From NCBI RefSeq assembly GCF_019973615.1, contig NZ_AP024238.1, positions 3,555,989 to 3,619,988 on the forward strand: a DNA stretch of 64,000 bases, written 5' to 3'. The position numbers were made by a program, and so were the translations under genes. The notes beneath the pieces are model-generated. The model made no database searches, was not told the DNA's origin, and saw nothing but the letters and a program-made list of their open reading frames with translations. Below are positions 37,901 through 48,830 of this stretch, piece after piece. Each line of letters begins with the position of its first letter. Position 1 is the stretch's first letter. The stretch is from Rhodoferax lithotrophicus (GTDB taxonomy: Bacteria; Pseudomonadota; Gammaproteobacteria; Burkholderiales; Burkholderiaceae_C).

Positions 37901-38425
37901 CAAGTCATCGCAGAAGGTGTCGAGACCGTTGCCCACGGCTCCATGCTGCTCAAACTGGGCTGCGAGCTGGCCCAGGGTTACGGCATTGCCCGCCCCATGC
38001 CCGCAGAAAGTTTGCCGTCATGGGTTACCCGTTGGCGCCCCGAACCGGACTGGGAGCACCAGCATTCGGTTCACCATGAGGACCTGCCCGTGCTCTTTGC
38101 CAGCGCTGAACACCGTTCCTGGGTTCTGGCCATGGAAGGTTTCCTTCGGGGTGAACGTGAAGCCCCTCCGCCATTGGACAAACACCAGTGCCGCTTTTGC
38201 CGCTGGATGAATACAGAGGGGCGTACCCGACATGGTGCACAACCCGACTTTCAGGTGATCACACACTTGCATCAACAAGTCCATGTGCTGGCGAATGAAC
38301 TGCTCCAGCTACAAGCCGAAGGTGACACAGCACAGGCGCTGGCAAGGCTGGGTGAGCTCCACACGCTACGCGACCACTTGCTGGCCAAACTGACACAGCT
38401 GCCGCCCAACCCACTCGCTGCTTGA
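34904..38425 (+). CDS. Membrane-bound GGDEF-EAL protein with PAS domains and a C-terminal CZB domain
   Basis: A 1173-residue cyclic-di-GMP signalling protein. Order of parts (approximate residues): transmembrane segment 15-35; periplasmic Cache-type sensor 40-290; transmembrane segment 293-315 (MLLATLVLTLLAGSLIWWM); HAMP to 368; PAS 370-480; PAS 495-615 (TRITGYERADVLGQNPRIL); GGDEF 618-780 with intact GGDEF and an RxxD inhibitory site (REGDTLARLGGDEF); EAL 790-1040 with EALIRW and DDFGTGYSSLTYLKRLPV; and a C-terminal chemoreceptor zinc-binding (CZB) domain 1064-1165 with AEHRSWVLAMEGFL, HQCRFCRWMNTEG and HLHQQVHVLANELL. Both catalytic domains look functional. The frame is open to a TTG at 34868, but MNFNFIHRQ at 34904 is preferred. 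It stands alone. Confidence 0.92.
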   Translation: MNFNFIHRQSLKTRLTLFTLVIFLIGIWMLALYTTRILRDDMQRLLGEQQFATVSLVADKINEELNDRIKALKLVAADIDQTTWGDPGALHVTLGQRPYLQDLFNAGVIVVNMEGTAIAEIPSSANRVGVNYLEVDSIQAALKEGQSSISKPVIGKTLKTPVFNIAEPIRDAQGQVIGAMFGVINLSKPNFLDKIVKTRYGKSGGYLLTSPQHKLFITGTDKTRIMQPTPALGVNPLFDRCMQGFEGYGVGVSSRGIEELAAVKGIAASGWFLAIILPTVEAFAPVHDLQQHMLLATLVLTLLAGSLIWWMTSWMLKRQFEPMLQAARTLDVLSSSGQPAVPLPIHRSDEIGELIVSFNKLLLSINHRENFLKQIFDTSSVAIFLVDTQGRISLANQRMAEMFKCSVDDLQGQEYVTLLNPSVRDSGRQNMLDLLSSKVPLVAVDRTYWRRDQSEFWGHLTGKRFIDIDGNERGLIGVIVDINERKQAEEKLYLAAIVFTHAREGILITNADGSILDVNQAFTRITGYERADVLGQNPRILNSGRQGKDFYLSMWQQLLENGHFYGEVWNRRQNGEVYAEMLTISAVRDAQGQTRQYVALFSDITSLKEHQNQLEHIAHYDALTNLPNRVLLGDRLHQAMTHAQRRGQLLAVVYLDLDGFKTINDRHGHETGDQLLIALSSRMNLALREGDTLARLGGDEFVAVLIDMPDIAASVPVLTRLLTATAQPMYVGDQMLQVSASLGVTFYPQAEEVDADLLLRQADQAMYQAKLAGKNRYQIFDAEQDRNVRGHHESLERIRDALTANEFVLHYQPKVNMRTGEIMGVEALIRWQHPEKGLLPPAVFLPVIEDHQLAIPVGEWVINTALTQMEVWQTTGLDIHVSVNISARHLQREDFVERLSDILAQHPNVAPSRFGMEVLETSALEDLAHASRVIEACQKIGVMFALDDFGTGYSSLTYLKRLPVKLLKIDQSFVRDMLDDPDDLAILVGVTGLANAFRRQVIAEGVETVAHGSMLLKLGCELAQGYGIARPMPAESLPSWVTRWRPEPDWEHQHSVHHEDLPVLFASAEHRSWVLAMEGFLRGEREAPPPLDKHQCRFCRWMNTEGRTRHGAQPDFQVITHLHQQVHVLANELLQLQAEGDTAQALARLGELHTLRDHLLAKLTQLPPNPLAA

Positions 38426-38465
38426 CTTGGCGTTGGGCACGCCGTGTTACCGTTCACTCAATTGA

Positions 38466-38517
38466 TATCAAAATGAGAGCTACTAACGCTTAATAGACGG
38501 CCACTAGAGGCGTATTC
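38466..38517 (+). repeat. Dispersed palindromic repeat, copy 8 (between GGDEF-EAL gene and fba)
   Basis: Reads ATCAAAATGAGAGCTACTAA, then CGCTTAATAGACGG, then CCACTAGAGGCGTATTCTTT, matching the family outline. It lies between two convergent genes, in a 139-base gap with no other clear terminator. Confidence 0.72.
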
Positions 38518-38564
38518 TTTATCAAAAATAGCGCCTACTCTTGTGATGAAAGCCCGCACTCTGC

Positions 38565-39602
38565 TCAAGCGTAACGCCCAGCCATCACATCCAGATGAAT
38601 CGGCTTGATCTTGCTGCCCATACCCGCACAACCAAAGGCTTCAAAGCGCAGTTTGCAGATGCCTGCTGCCGCCTTGCGGGCCGCAATCAGTGATTTGCGC
38701 GGGTCGAACTCGCTGGGGTTTTGGGCGAAGCTTTGGCGCATGGCACCGGTCATGGCCAGGCGGATGTCGGTGTCGATGTTGACCTTGCGCACACCGTTCT
38801 GGATGCCGCGCTGGATTTCTTCCACGGGTACACCGTAGGTTTCTTTCAGGTCGCCGCCGTACTGGCGGATGATGGCCAGCCACTCTTGCGGCACGGAGCT
38901 GGAGCCGTGCATCACCAGGTGGGTGTTGGGAATTTGCGCGTGGATTTGCGCAATGCGGTCAATCGCCAGAATGTCGCCGGTGGGCTTGCGGGTGAACTTG
39001 TACGCGCCGTGGCTGGTGCCAATGGCAATGGCGAGCGCGTCCACACCGGTTTTTTCGACAAAGTCTTTGGCCTGCACCGGGTCGGTCAACATCTGGTCGT
39101 GGCTGAGCTTGCCCTCAGCCCCTACACCGTCTTCTTCACCGGCTTCACCGGTTTCCAGACTGCCCAGGCAGCCCAGCTCACCTTCCACCGACACACCCAC
39201 AGCGTGGGCCATCTCGCAAACGCGGCGGGTGGTGTCCACGTTGTACTCGTAGCTGGCGGGGGTTTTGGCATCAGCCAGGAGCGAGCCGTCCATCATCACA
39301 CTGGTGAAGCCGGAGCGGATCGACTGCTGGCACACCGCAGGCGTGGCCCCGTGGTCTTGATGCAGCACCACCGGGATGTCAGGAAACGACTCCACCGCAG
39401 CCAGCACCATGTGGCGCAGGTAGGCTTCGCCGGCGTATTTGCGTGCGCCAGCGCTGGCTTGCAAAATCACCGGGCTGTCGGTGGCGGCAGCCGCTTCCAT
39501 GATGGCCTGGATTTGCTCCAGGTTGTTGACGTTGAAGGCGGGCACGCCGTAGCTGAATTCAGCAGCGTGGTCAAGCATTTGACGAAGTGATACGAAGGCC
39601 AT
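38565..39602 (-). CDS. fba: Fructose-bisphosphate aldolase, class II
   Basis: Zinc-dependent aldolase (345 residues; called cbbA in Calvin-cycle operons), interconverting fructose-1,6-bisphosphate and the two triose phosphates. [19 protein letters not shown] has the zinc-binding His; [21 protein letters not shown] and [14 protein letters not shown] are class II signatures; [20 protein letters not shown] binds phosphate. It is the distal gene of the minus-strand cbb run, about 200 bases after pgk. That gap contains a perfect CCTTACG/CGTAAGG hairpin of no clear role. Confidence 0.96.
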   Translation of the reverse strand: MAFVSLRQMLDHAAEFSYGVPAFNVNNLEQIQAIMEAAAATDSPVILQASAGARKYAGEAYLRHMVLAAVESFPDIPVVLHQDHGATPAVCQQSIRSGFTSVMMDGSLLADAKTPASYEYNVDTTRRVCEMAHAVGVSVEGELGCLGSLETGEAGEEDGVGAEGKLSHDQMLTDPVQAKDFVEKTGVDALAIAIGTSHGAYKFTRKPTGDILAIDRIAQIHAQIPNTHLVMHGSSSVPQEWLAIIRQYGGDLKETYGVPVEEIQRGIQNGVRKVNIDTDIRLAMTGAMRQSFAQNPSEFDPRKSLIAARKAAAGICKLRFEAFGCAGMGSKIKPIHLDVMAGRYA

Positions 39603-39770
39603 GGTTGTCTCCTCAGGTTTTAAAAGAAAAAGTTATCCCCAGGCCTTACGTTACAAGCGTAAGGCGCTATTAAATAAAGAGTAAATTAACAGGATTTGCA
39701 GGAACCCAAGCCTTGGGGCGACACCATCGGCAGACGGAATATTCGCCAAGGGCTGACTGCGATCACCCAA

Positions 39771-39793
39771 GGGGCTCCAACTGGGGGAGCCCC
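39771..39793 (-). terminator. Putative terminator after pgk
   Basis: GGGGCTCC and GGAGCCCC form a perfect 8-base stem ten bases after the pgk stop. On the minus strand it is followed by only TTGGG, so termination may be weak. On the plus strand it is followed by GGTTT. Confidence 0.4.
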
Positions 39794-39802
39794 GGTTTCA
39801 GA

Positions 39803-40996
39803 TCAGCCGGCTGCGCGTTTTTGCAGAATCTCAAACGCTGGCAAAGTCTTGCCTTCCAGCACTTCCAGGAAAGCACCACCACCGGTGGAGATGTAGCCAA
39901 TGTCTTTCTCGATGCCGTATTTGGCGATGGCCGCCAGGGTGTCGCCGCCACCGGCAATGCTGAAGGCGCTGGACTCGGCAATCGCCTGGGCAATCACCTT
40001 GGTGCCGTTCTCAAATGCAGCAAATTCGAACACGCCGACCGGGCCGTTCCACACAATCGTGCCGGCGGCTTTAAGTTGTTCGGCCAGTTTGGCAGCGGTT
40101 TGGGGGCCAATGTCCAGAATCAGGTCGTCGTCCGCCACATCGGTGGCGGCTTTGACGGTGGCTGGTGCATCGGCGGCAAAGGTCTTGGCGCAGACCACGT
40201 CGGTCGGGATCGGCACATCAGCGCCACGGGCTTTCATCGCAGCGATCACGGCGGTGGCTTCGCCCAGCAAGTCGGGTTCGGCCAGGCTCTTGCCAATCTT
40301 CAGACCGGCGGCCAGCATGAAGGTGTTGGCAATGCCGCCGCCGACGATCAGGCCGTCCACATTTTTCGCCAGGGCTTGCAAAATGGTGAGCTTGGTCGAT
40401 ACCTTGCTGCCCGCCACAATCGCCACCAGTGGGCGTTTGGGGTTGGCCAGGGCTTTGTTGATGGCGTCAATTTCTGCCGCCAGCAAGGGGCCAGCGCACG
40501 CGATGGGGGCGTATTGGGCGATGCCGTAGGTGGTGCCTTCGGCGCGGTGGGCGGTACCAAAGGCATCGTGTACGAAGATGTCGCACAGGGCAGCGAGTTT
40601 TCTGGCGAGTTCTTCCTTGTTTTTTTTCTCACCCACATTGACGCGGCAGTTTTCCAGCATGACCAGTTGGCCGGGCTGGACTTCAACGCCGTCGACCCAG
40701 TTGGCGATCACGGGGACTTCACGGCCGAGCAGTTCACCCAGGCGTTGGGCCACTGGGGCGAGGGAATCTTCTGGTTTGAATTCGCCTTCGGTGGGGCGGC
40801 CCAGGTGGCTGGTGACCATGACGGCGGCTCCGGCGGCCAGCGCCATCTGGATGCAGGGCACGCTGGCGCGGATGCGGGTGTCTTCGGTGATGTGGCCTTC
40901 TTTGTCTTGGGGCACGTTCAGGTCGGCACGGATAAACACCCGTTTTCCGGCGGCAGCGCCACTGGCAATCACATCGGCAAAACGCAAAACTTTCAT
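39803..40996 (-). CDS. pgk: Phosphoglycerate kinase
   Basis: Transfers phosphate between 3-phosphoglycerate/1,3-bisphosphoglycerate and ATP (397 residues; cbbK in Calvin operons). [21 protein letters not shown] is the N-terminal substrate site; [12 protein letters not shown] and VLVENCR-like [15 protein letters not shown] follow; nucleotide residues are in [15 protein letters not shown] and [17 protein letters not shown]. It follows gap by about 60 bases on the minus strand. Confidence 0.97.
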   Translation of the reverse strand: MKVLRFADVIASGAAAGKRVFIRADLNVPQDKEGHITEDTRIRASVPCIQMALAAGAAVMVTSHLGRPTEGEFKPEDSLAPVAQRLGELLGREVPVIANWVDGVEVQPGQLVMLENCRVNVGEKKNKEELARKLAALCDIFVHDAFGTAHRAEGTTYGIAQYAPIACAGPLLAAEIDAINKALANPKRPLVAIVAGSKVSTKLTILQALAKNVDGLIVGGGIANTFMLAAGLKIGKSLAEPDLLGEATAVIAAMKARGADVPIPTDVVCAKTFAADAPATVKAATDVADDDLILDIGPQTAAKLAEQLKAAGTIVWNGPVGVFEFAAFENGTKVIAQAIAESSAFSIAGGGDTLAAIAKYGIEKDIGYISTGGGAFLEVLEGKTLPAFEILQKRAAG

Positions 40997-41055
40997 GAAA
41001 TGGCTCCTTATCTCTCAAACATTCGTCGCGGGGTGCGACATTTACAACACATCCA

Positions 41056-42127
<1,072 letters not shown>

Positions 42128-42137
<10 letters not shown>

Positions 42138-42805
42138 AATAATTCCGAGAAATCCTTGATCACCCGGTCTGGTGCACAGGCTTCAATGGGCTGCCCCATG
42201 TTGTAGCCATACGGCAGCAGCCACACCGACACACCGGCGTTGCGTGCCGTGGCCGCGTCAATACTGGAGTCCCCCACAAACAGCACCCGATGGGGGCTCA
42301 CGCCAAACTGCGCCAGGCACTGCACCACACCCGCAGGGTTGGGCTTTTTGGTGGGCAAGCTGTCGCCACTGACCACGGCATCAAACAGGGGCTTGAGCTG
42401 GTGCACATCCAGCACCACCTGGGTGTAGCGGCCCTCCTTGTTGGTCACCACCGCCAGTTTGACCCCCTGGGCGCGCAAGGCCTGCAAAGTCTCACGCACC
42501 TGCGGGTAAAGCTGGCTGCGGGTACCGCAGCGGCGCTCATAAAAACCGTCGTACACCAGCATGATCCTGGCCAGCAACTCGCTGCCGCGCACTGCCTCGG
42601 CGGTGCTGGCTGTGACCTTTGCCAGGGCCTGCACCATCAGTTCACGCGTACCGTGGCCAATCCAGTCATTCACCTGGGTTTGAGTGACCCAGGGCAAATC
42701 AAACCGGGACAAGGTGTCGTTGACCGCATCCATGATTTCAGGAGCGGTTTCCACCAGCGTGCCATCCAGATCAAAAAGAACCAGATCGAAAGCGCGTTCA
42801 TACAT
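42128..42805 (-). CDS. gph: Phosphoglycolate phosphatase
   Basis: HAD-family hydrolase (225 residues; cbbZ in Calvin operons) that removes phosphate from 2-phosphoglycolate, the product of RuBisCO oxygenase activity. The nucleophile Asp is in VLFDLDGTLVETAPEIMDA; motif II is VTNKEGRY; the later acidic motif is VGDSSIDAATARNAG. Its presence within the cbb run argues that RuBisCO is used by this organism. Its stop codon falls inside a dispersed-repeat copy. Confidence 0.94.
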
Positions 42806-42817
42806 CGTGACAGTCTT

Positions 42818-44887
42818 TCAGTTGCTGGAGGGCACCACGGTGTCGGGCAAGGGCTCGGCACGGCGGTGTGCCGCGCGGTGGGCCAATACTTCCACAGCAG
42901 CCACCACACGCTCGGCGGTGATGCCAAAGTGCGCATACAACTTGGGGGCAGGGGCTGATTCGCCAAAGGTGGGCATACCAATCACGACACCGGTGCGGCC
43001 GACGTATTTACGCCAGAAGTCCGGGTGGGCGGCCTCAATGGCCACGGTGGGCATGCTCAGGGGCAACACCATTTCCTGGTAAGCCTCGCTCTGGCGGTCA
43101 AACACATTGGTACAAGGCATGGACACCACGCGGGTGGCAATGCCGTCTGCAGCCAGCGCTGCCTGGGCCTTCATGGCAATTTCAAGCTCGGAGCCGGTGG
43201 ACAAGATGGCGGCTTGAGCGCCTTCCATGTCCGACAGGATGTAGCCGCCCTTGCGGATTTTGTCGGCCTGGCTGATATCAGCCAGGCGTGGCAGGTTCTG
43301 GCGAGACAGGCACAGCGCGCTGGGGCCGTCGCGGCGCTCCACTGCACAGGCCCAGGCCACAGCGGTTTCCAGGCCATCGGCCGGACGCCAGACATCCAGG
43401 CCGGGGATGATGCGCAGGCTGGGGATGTGCTCGACGCTTTGGTGCGTCGGGCCGTCTTCACCCAGGCCAATACTGTCATGGGTGAACACATGGATGACGC
43501 GGATTTTCATCAACGCGGCCATACGGATGGCGTTGCGGCTGTAGTCACTGAAGGTCAGGAAAGTGCCGCCATAGGGGATGTAGCCGCCGTGCAAGGCGAT
43601 GCCGTTCATGATGGCGGCCATGCCAAATTCACGCACGCCGTAGCTCAGGTGGTTGCCCCAGGTGTCACGGCCTGCGCGCACGCAGCCTTTGAAGTTGGTC
43701 AGGTTGGAGCCAGTCAGGTCAGCGCTGCCACCAAAAAATTCGGGCACCAGCGGTGCCATCACATCCAGCGCGTTCTGGCTGGACTTGCGGGTAGCAAAAG
43801 ATGTAGCGTTAGACGCAATACCAGCAAGCACTTCAGGCAATTTTTCTGTATAAACCGGCAACAAATCGCCAGACATACGACGCACAAATTCGGCAGCTTG
43901 AAGCGGGTATTGGGCTTGGTAGGCAGCAAATTGGCGGTTCCAGGCAGACTCGGCCGCAACACCACGCGCCACGGCGTTCCAGGCAGCGGCAATGTCCGCT
44001 GGAATTTCAAACGGGGCCGAAGTCCAACCCAGTGCATCACGGGTGGCTTGCACCTCAGCCGCGCCCAAGGCTGCGCCATGCACGTCGTGGGTACCAGCCT
44101 TGTTGGGGGAGCCCATACCAATGACGGTTTTGCAGCAGATCAGGGTGGGTTTGCCGTCCAGGTTGTGGGCTTGTGCCTTGGCAGCTTTCACGGCCGCGTC
44201 AATGGCTGCTGGGTTGTGGCCATCTACGCCTGCGATCACGTTCCAGCCATAAGCCTCAAAGCGTTGGGGGGTGTCGTCGGTGAACCAGCCTTCAACATGG
44301 CCGTCGATGCTGATGCCGTTGTCGTCATAAAACGCCACCAGCTTGGACAAACGCAGCGTGCCGGCCAGGGCGCAGGCTTCGTGGCTGATGCCTTCCATCA
44401 TGCAACCGTCACCCAAAAAGACATAGGTGAAGTGGCCAACGATGGGCAAATCAGGTTTGTTGAACTCTTGCCCCAGCAACTTTTCAGCCAGTGCCATGCC
44501 GACGGCGTTGGTGATGCCCTGGCCAAGTGGGCCGGTGGTGGTTTCCACACCAGGGGTGATGCCAAACTCCGGGTGGCCTGCGGTTTTGCTGTGCAACTGG
44601 CGGAAGTTTTTGAGTTCTTCCATCGGCAAGTTGTAGCCGGTGAGGTGCAAAAGTGCATAAATCAGCATGGAGCCATGGCCGTTGGAGAGCACAAAACGGT
44701 CGCGGTTGGCCCAATGCGGGTTGGTGGGGTTGTGGCTCAGGTGGCGGTTCCACAGCACTTCAGCAATGTCGGCCATACCCATGGGTGCGCCAGGGTGGCC
44801 GGATTTGGCTTTCTCAACCGCGTCAACGGCAAGCAAACGGATGGCATTGGCCATCTGTTTGGCAAATTCAGGGGTGGGGTTGTTCAT
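42818..44887 (-). CDS. tkt: Transketolase
   Basis: Thiamine-diphosphate enzyme (689 residues; cbbT in Calvin operons) exchanging two-carbon units among sugar phosphates. [41 protein letters not shown] with the diphosphate-binding GDG, and the pyrimidine-domain [18 protein letters not shown] and [14 protein letters not shown] are complete. The start at 44887 ([11 protein letters not shown]) matches the family. It is slightly longer than the usual 660-670 residues. The linker [22 protein letters not shown] before the pyrimidine domain is encoded in part by a diverged repeat copy. Confidence 0.96.
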   Translation of the reverse strand: MNNPTPEFAKQMANAIRLLAVDAVEKAKSGHPGAPMGMADIAEVLWNRHLSHNPTNPHWANRDRFVLSNGHGSMLIYALLHLTGYNLPMEELKNFRQLHSKTAGHPEFGITPGVETTTGPLGQGITNAVGMALAEKLLGQEFNKPDLPIVGHFTYVFLGDGCMMEGISHEACALAGTLRLSKLVAFYDDNGISIDGHVEGWFTDDTPQRFEAYGWNVIAGVDGHNPAAIDAAVKAAKAQAHNLDGKPTLICCKTVIGMGSPNKAGTHDVHGAALGAAEVQATRDALGWTSAPFEIPADIAAAWNAVARGVAAESAWNRQFAAYQAQYPLQAAEFVRRMSGDLLPVYTEKLPEVLAGIASNATSFATRKSSQNALDVMAPLVPEFFGGSADLTGSNLTNFKGCVRAGRDTWGNHLSYGVREFGMAAIMNGIALHGGYIPYGGTFLTFSDYSRNAIRMAALMKIRVIHVFTHDSIGLGEDGPTHQSVEHIPSLRIIPGLDVWRPADGLETAVAWACAVERRDGPSALCLSRQNLPRLADISQADKIRKGGYILSDMEGAQAAILSTGSELEIAMKAQAALAADGIATRVVSMPCTNVFDRQSEAYQEMVLPLSMPTVAIEAAHPDFWRKYVGRTGVVIGMPTFGESAPAPKLYAHFGITAERVVAAVEVLAHRAAHRRAEPLPDTVVPSSN
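43796..43846 (+). repeat. Dispersed palindromic repeat, copy 10 (inside tkt)
   Basis: Plus strand: AAAAGATGTAGCGTTAGAC, then GCAATACCAGCAAGC, then ACTTCAGGCAATTTTT. The middle part is identical over 15 bases to copy 6 in sbp, and the coding register on the opposite strand is the same (CTT-GCT-GGT-ATT-GC). Confidence 0.5.
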
Positions 44888-45077
44888 GAGGATTCTCAAA
44901 ATAAATAGATACACATAGCGTGGACTTCAGCCCAAACGCATTTTCCCTGCGAAAAAGCCTTTGGGAAGGCGCTCTCTTGGTTGACCAGAACGTCGCGGAA
45001 CCGGCTTGGCCGGGCTGCAAGGCGCTGCCCCCAGCGGGGGCTGGGGTACCAGCCGACTCAGAGGGCGTTCAAGTCTT

Positions 45078-45953
45078 TCAGGGGGCTTTTTTCTTGCGCT
45101 CCATCATGCGCCACACAAAGGGCGTGAAGATGAGTTGCATCGCCAGCTCCATTTTGCCGCCTGGCACCACGATGGTATTGGCACGGCTCATAAAACTGTC
45201 GTCAATCATGCTGCGCAGGTACTGAAAATCGATGCCCTTGGGGTTGGCAAAGCGGATCACCACCATACTTTCATCGGCGCTGGGAATGTCACGCGCAATA
45301 AACGGGTTGCTGGTGTCCACCATCGGCACACGCTGGAAGTTCACGTGGGTGTGCATGAACTGTGGGCAGATGTAGTTCACATAGTCGGGCATACGGCGCA
45401 GGATGGTGTCGGTGACCGCCTCGGTGCTGTAGCCGCGCTGCTTTTTGTCGCGATAGAGTTTTTGAATCCATTCCAGATTGATGACCGGCACCACACCAAT
45501 CAGCAAGTCGGGGTGCTGGGCGATGTTGATCTCAGGCGTGACCACCGCGCCGTGCAGGCCTTCGTAGAACAACAGGTCGGTGTTGACGGGCACGTCTTCC
45601 CAGGGGGTGAAGGTGCCGGGGTCTTGTTGGTAGGGAGCGGCTTCTTCGCTGTCATGCAGGTATTTGCGGCGCTTGCCGACACCGGTTTCGGCGTAGTCAC
45701 GGAACAAGGCTTCAAGTTCAGGAAACAGGTTGTTCTCGGGACCAAAGTGGCTGAAGTTCTTGTTGCCTGCGGCTTCGGCTTCGGCCGCCTTGAGCTTCAT
45801 TTCTTTGCGGTCATAGCGGTGAAAGCTGTCGCCTTCAATCACCGCAGCGGTGATTTTTTCGCGGCGGAAAATGGCCTCAAAAGTGCGGGTCACCGAGGTG
45901 GTACCGGCACCGCTGGAGCCGGTGATGGCGATGATGGGGTGGCGAATGGACAT
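45078..45953 (-). CDS. prk: Phosphoribulokinase
   Basis: Calvin-cycle enzyme (291 residues; cbbP) that makes ribulose-1,5-bisphosphate from ribulose-5-phosphate and ATP. This is the hexameric bacterial class I form. The P-loop is AITGSSGAGTTSVTRTFE; EGDSFHRYDRKEMK holds the catalytic Asp; LFYEGLHGAVVTPEINIAQH is characteristic. It has no function outside autotrophy or redox balancing with RuBisCO. The 190-base gap toward tkt holds a GCCCCCAGCGGGGGC palindrome (45027-45041) without a T-run. Confidence 0.96.
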   Translation of the reverse strand: MSIRHPIIAITGSSGAGTTSVTRTFEAIFRREKITAAVIEGDSFHRYDRKEMKLKAAEAEAAGNKNFSHFGPENNLFPELEALFRDYAETGVGKRRKYLHDSEEAAPYQQDPGTFTPWEDVPVNTDLLFYEGLHGAVVTPEINIAQHPDLLIGVVPVINLEWIQKLYRDKKQRGYSTEAVTDTILRRMPDYVNYICPQFMHTHVNFQRVPMVDTSNPFIARDIPSADESMVVIRFANPKGIDFQYLRSMIDDSFMSRANTIVVPGGKMELAMQLIFTPFVWRMMERKKKAP

Positions 45954-45982
45954 GGCGTTGTCTCCTGATGATAAAAATTGAT

Positions 45983-46036
45983 AACAAATTTGGCTCTAGC
46001 GCTTTATAAATAAGCGCAAGCAGCTATTATTTTTAT
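45983..46036 (-). repeat. Dispersed palindromic repeat, copy 11 (prk-fbp interval)
   Basis: In reverse orientation: AAATTTGGCTCTAGCGCTTT, then ATAA, then ATAAGCGCAAGCAGCTATTA. It is the clearest copy and shows the GCGCTT/AAGCGC hairpin at its centre. It fills about half of the 104-base gap between fbp and prk. Confidence 0.9.
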
Positions 46037-46057
46037 AGTTATGCAAAAAGCCCGTTT

Positions 46058-47161
46058 TCAGTCCCTGAACAAGCTGCGCTCATGAAACAGCGGGTTGTCC
46101 AGCACCACATCCGCCGGTTCGCGGTGGTAACGCTCAATACGTTCAACTTCGTTTTTGGAGCCAAACACAAAGCCAATACGCTGGTGCAGGCTGGTGGGTT
46201 GCACACTCATCATGGGCACTTCGCCGGTGGAGGCGCGGCCACCGGCCTGCTCCATGATCATGCCGACCGGGTTGGCTTCGTACAACAGGCGCAGGCGGCC
46301 GGGTTTGGAGGGGTCTTTGGTGTCACGTGGGTACATGAAGACACCACCGCGCATCAGGATGCGGTGGGCCTCGGCCACCATGGAGGCAATCCAGCGCATG
46401 TTGAAGTCTTTGGCACGCGGGCCGGTTTTACCCGCCAGGCATTCGTCCACATAACGCTTGACCGGGGCTTCCCAGAAGCGGGCGTTGGAGGCGTTGATGG
46501 CAAATTCATGCGTATCCTCAGGAATGTGCATTTTGGGGTGGGTCAGCATGAACTCACCCAGATTCGGGTCGAGCGTGAAGCCATTCACGCCGCCTCCCAC
46601 GGTCAGCACCATCATGGTGGTGGGGCCGTACAAGGCGTAGCCAGCGGCCACCTGTTTGCTGCCAGGTTGGAAAAAGTCGGCATCGACCACGTCGCGGCCG
46701 GTATCGATCACGTCTTGCGGGGCCCGCAAGATGCTGAAGATGCTGCCCACCGACACGTTCACGTCAATGTTGCTGGAGCCGTCCAGCGGGTCAAACACAA
46801 TCAGGTAGTTGCCGCGCGGGTATTGCGCGGGGATTTGGTAGGGCAAGTCCATCTCTTCGGAGGCCATGCCAGCCAGGTTGCCAGCCCATTCGGTGCGCTG
46901 CATGAACACGTCGTTGGACAACACGTCGAGCTTCTTCTGGGTTTCACCCTGCACATTCACCGAACCACCAGAATCAGCCGCGTGGTTGCCCATGACCCCT
47001 GCCAGTTCACCGTAGGCCACCGCTTTGGCAATGCCTTTGCAGGCCAGGGCCACGTCCAGAATCAGGGCATTGAAGTCACCACTGGCGTTGGGAAAACGGC
47101 GGCGCTCTTCAATCAGAAACTGCGTGAGTGTGGAACGGTTGGAACGAAGGGTCATGGACAT
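46058..47161 (-). CDS. fbp: Fructose-1,6-bisphosphatase, class I
   Basis: Hydrolyses fructose-1,6-bisphosphate (367 residues; cbbF in Calvin operons). The metal-binding motif is [40 protein letters not shown] and [21 protein letters not shown] complete the active site. The protein is of the longer proteobacterial type. It follows rpe by about 34 bases and is likely co-transcribed. Confidence 0.96.
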   Translation of the reverse strand: MSMTLRSNRSTLTQFLIEERRRFPNASGDFNALILDVALACKGIAKAVAYGELAGVMGNHAADSGGSVNVQGETQKKLDVLSNDVFMQRTEWAGNLAGMASEEMDLPYQIPAQYPRGNYLIVFDPLDGSSNIDVNVSVGSIFSILRAPQDVIDTGRDVVDADFFQPGSKQVAAGYALYGPTTMMVLTVGGGVNGFTLDPNLGEFMLTHPKMHIPEDTHEFAINASNARFWEAPVKRYVDECLAGKTGPRAKDFNMRWIASMVAEAHRILMRGGVFMYPRDTKDPSKPGRLRLLYEANPVGMIMEQAGGRASTGEVPMMSVQPTSLHQRIGFVFGSKNEVERIERYHREPADVVLDNPLFHERSLFRD

Positions 47162-47195
47162 GCTTGTCTCCTGGTTTTATGAATAATGAATCGGG

Positions 47196-47894
47196 TCAGG
47201 TCGGGTGTGCCGCGCGGCGCAGCGCCTGCATCACGGTGTGATAGCCACCGTCGGCATCCGGGGCACCAAACACGGCGCTACCGGCCACACAGGTGTCGGC
47301 ACCGGCGGCCACAATTTCGCGGATGTTGTCGGTTTTGACGCCGCCATCCACTTCGAGCCAGATCGGCTGACCACCAGCGGCCACGTGGGCATCAATCTTG
47401 GCGCGCACGGTGCGTAACTTGGCCAGCGTGGAGGGGATGAATTTCTGGCCACCAAAACCGGGGTTGACGCTCATCAGCAAAATCATGTCCAGCTTGTCCA
47501 TGACGTGATCCAGCACCGACACCGGGGTGGCGGGGTTGAGCACCAGCCCAGCTTTGCAACCCAGCTCACGAATCATCGACAGACTGCGATCCACGTGTTT
47601 GGAGGCTTCGGGGTGAAAGGTGATGATGTTGGCACCGGCCTTGGCGAACAGCGGAATGATGGAATCCACTGGTTCGACCATCAAATGCACATCAATCGGA
47701 ATCTGCACATGCGGGCGAATCGCTTCGCACACCAGTGGGCCGATGGTCAGGTTGGGCACGTAGTGGTTGTCCATCACATCAAAGTGCACCAGGTCACAAC
47801 CTGCAGCCTCAATGGCACGCACTTCTTCACCCAGACGGGCAAAGTCCGCCGACAAAATGCTCGGGGCCAAACGCAAAACATTCGATGAATTCAT
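47196..47894 (-). CDS. rpe: Ribulose-phosphate 3-epimerase
   Basis: Interconverts ribulose-5-phosphate and xylulose-5-phosphate (232 residues; cbbE). [20 protein letters not shown] and [17 protein letters not shown] carry metal-binding residues, and [14 protein letters not shown] and [20 protein letters not shown] form the phosphate site. It lies between cbbY and fbp on the minus strand. Confidence 0.97.
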   Translation of the reverse strand: MNSSNVLRLAPSILSADFARLGEEVRAIEAAGCDLVHFDVMDNHYVPNLTIGPLVCEAIRPHVQIPIDVHLMVEPVDSIIPLFAKAGANIITFHPEASKHVDRSLSMIRELGCKAGLVLNPATPVSVLDHVMDKLDMILLMSVNPGFGGQKFIPSTLAKLRTVRAKIDAHVAAGGQPIWLEVDGGVKTDNIREIVAAGADTCVAGSAVFGAPDADGGYHTVMQALRRAAHPT

Positions 47895-47949
47895 GGAAAA
47901 AGCTTTCTGTAAAGTTGAAATTCTTGAGGGTAATGCAGTTCGGCCACTT

Positions 47950-48678
47950 CTAGCGCCGCAGCGTGCCGTGCCATTGGCGCAATTGCTGCAAATTCACCTG
48001 GCTCAGGTCAGGCACCACCTTGAGTGCGCCAGTAAAGTCATGGTGGGCGGTAAAACTGTTGGGCGTGACGATGGTGGCCAGCTTGGCGGCCATGGCGGAG
48101 CGCAGGCCGTTGCTGGAGTCTTCAAATGCCAGGCATTGGGTCGCTGGCAATTGCAAGGCTTCAAGCATCTGCAAATACACCTGCGGGTGCGGTTTTTTGA
48201 TCGGTGCGGTGGACGCGTCACCAATGGCGGTGAAATTCATGCGCCAATCGCTGCCAATGGCGTGGCGCAACAAGGCAGCAATATTCACCGGCGAGGTGGT
48301 GGTGGCAATGGCCAGTTGTAACCCGGCGCTCAAGGCTTCGTCCATGAGTTTCAACACCCCTGGGCGCAAGCTCACCGCGCCGCTGTTCACCGCGTTTTCA
48401 TAAGCGGCCGTTTTGAGCTCGTGAATACGACTGATGCGGTCATTCAAGGCTTGTGCGTCCAGCGCCTTGATGTCGGGATTAACTTGTTTCCAGTAGTGCA
48501 GGATGCGCTCTTTGCCACCCGAGATGTTCAACAACTCGGTGTACAGCGCCACATCCCACTGCCAGTCCATGTTCATTTCTTTGAACGCATGGTTGAAGGC
48601 GGCCATGTGGACACTTTCGGTATCCGCCAGCGTGCCATCCACATCAAAAATCAGCGCTTGAAGTGCAGCAGGTGCCAT
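47950..48678 (-). CDS. cbbY: HAD-family phosphatase CbbY
   Basis: HAD hydrolase (242 residues) of the CbbY type, which in Rhodobacter removes the RuBisCO inhibitor xylulose-1,5-bisphosphate. The nucleophile is in [20 protein letters not shown]; the cap has [21 protein letters not shown], typical of Cbb[14 protein letters not shown] and [16 protein letters not shown] are motifs II and III-IV. It is the first gene of the minus-strand cbb run, divergent from cbbR. RuBisCO genes usually precede cbbY in related operons and are missing here. Confidence 0.92.
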   Translation of the reverse strand: MAPAALQALIFDVDGTLADTESVHMAAFNHAFKEMNMDWQWDVALYTELLNISGGKERILHYWKQVNPDIKALDAQALNDRISRIHELKTAAYENAVNSGAVSLRPGVLKLMDEALSAGLQLAIATTTSPVNIAALLRHAIGSDWRMNFTAIGDASTAPIKKPHPQVYLQMLEALQLPATQCLAFEDSSNGLRSAMAAKLATIVTPNSFTAHHDFTGALKVVPDLSQVNLQQLRQWHGTLRR

Positions 48679-48749
48679 GGGATTACGTCCTTGAAAGTGG
48701 GTGGAAACGCCGGTATTTCGACATGGATTTACTTTAATCGTCCAAACCC

Positions 48750-48798
48750 ATAAACTCTAATCACGTTTTATTAAAAAATCATCAGCATCACCTGATGC
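48750..48798. promoter_or_regulatory. Putative CbbR operator region between cbbY and cbbR
   Basis: The 152-base divergent gap contains the dyad ATAAAC-N9-GTTTTAT (48750-48771), with the T-N11-A character of LysR-type sites, and a perfect GCATCA-CC-TGATGC palindrome (48785-48798) close to the cbbR start. Either may be a CbbR site; which one is not decided by inspection. Confidence 0.4.
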
Positions 48799-48830
48799 AA
48801 TTCAAAACAAAGCCCCTTGAGGAGACCACA

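Noticed and set aside
39644..39664. Perfect CCTTACG/CGTAAGG hairpin between pgk and fba as a terminator
   Set aside because: It is not followed by a T-run on either strand and lies just upstream of fba; it could be a leader structure, but nothing supports a specific role.
43025..44908. A 627-codon open frame on the plus strand opposite tkt
   Set aside because: It is an antisense shadow. The opposite strand encodes a complete transketolase with all motifs, and the translated product is a low-complexity Gly/His/Val-rich sequence.
45027..45041. GCCCCCAGCGGGGGC palindrome between prk and tkt as a terminator
   Set aside because: There is no T-run beyond it on the minus strand, and an operon gap is a poor place for a strong terminator.
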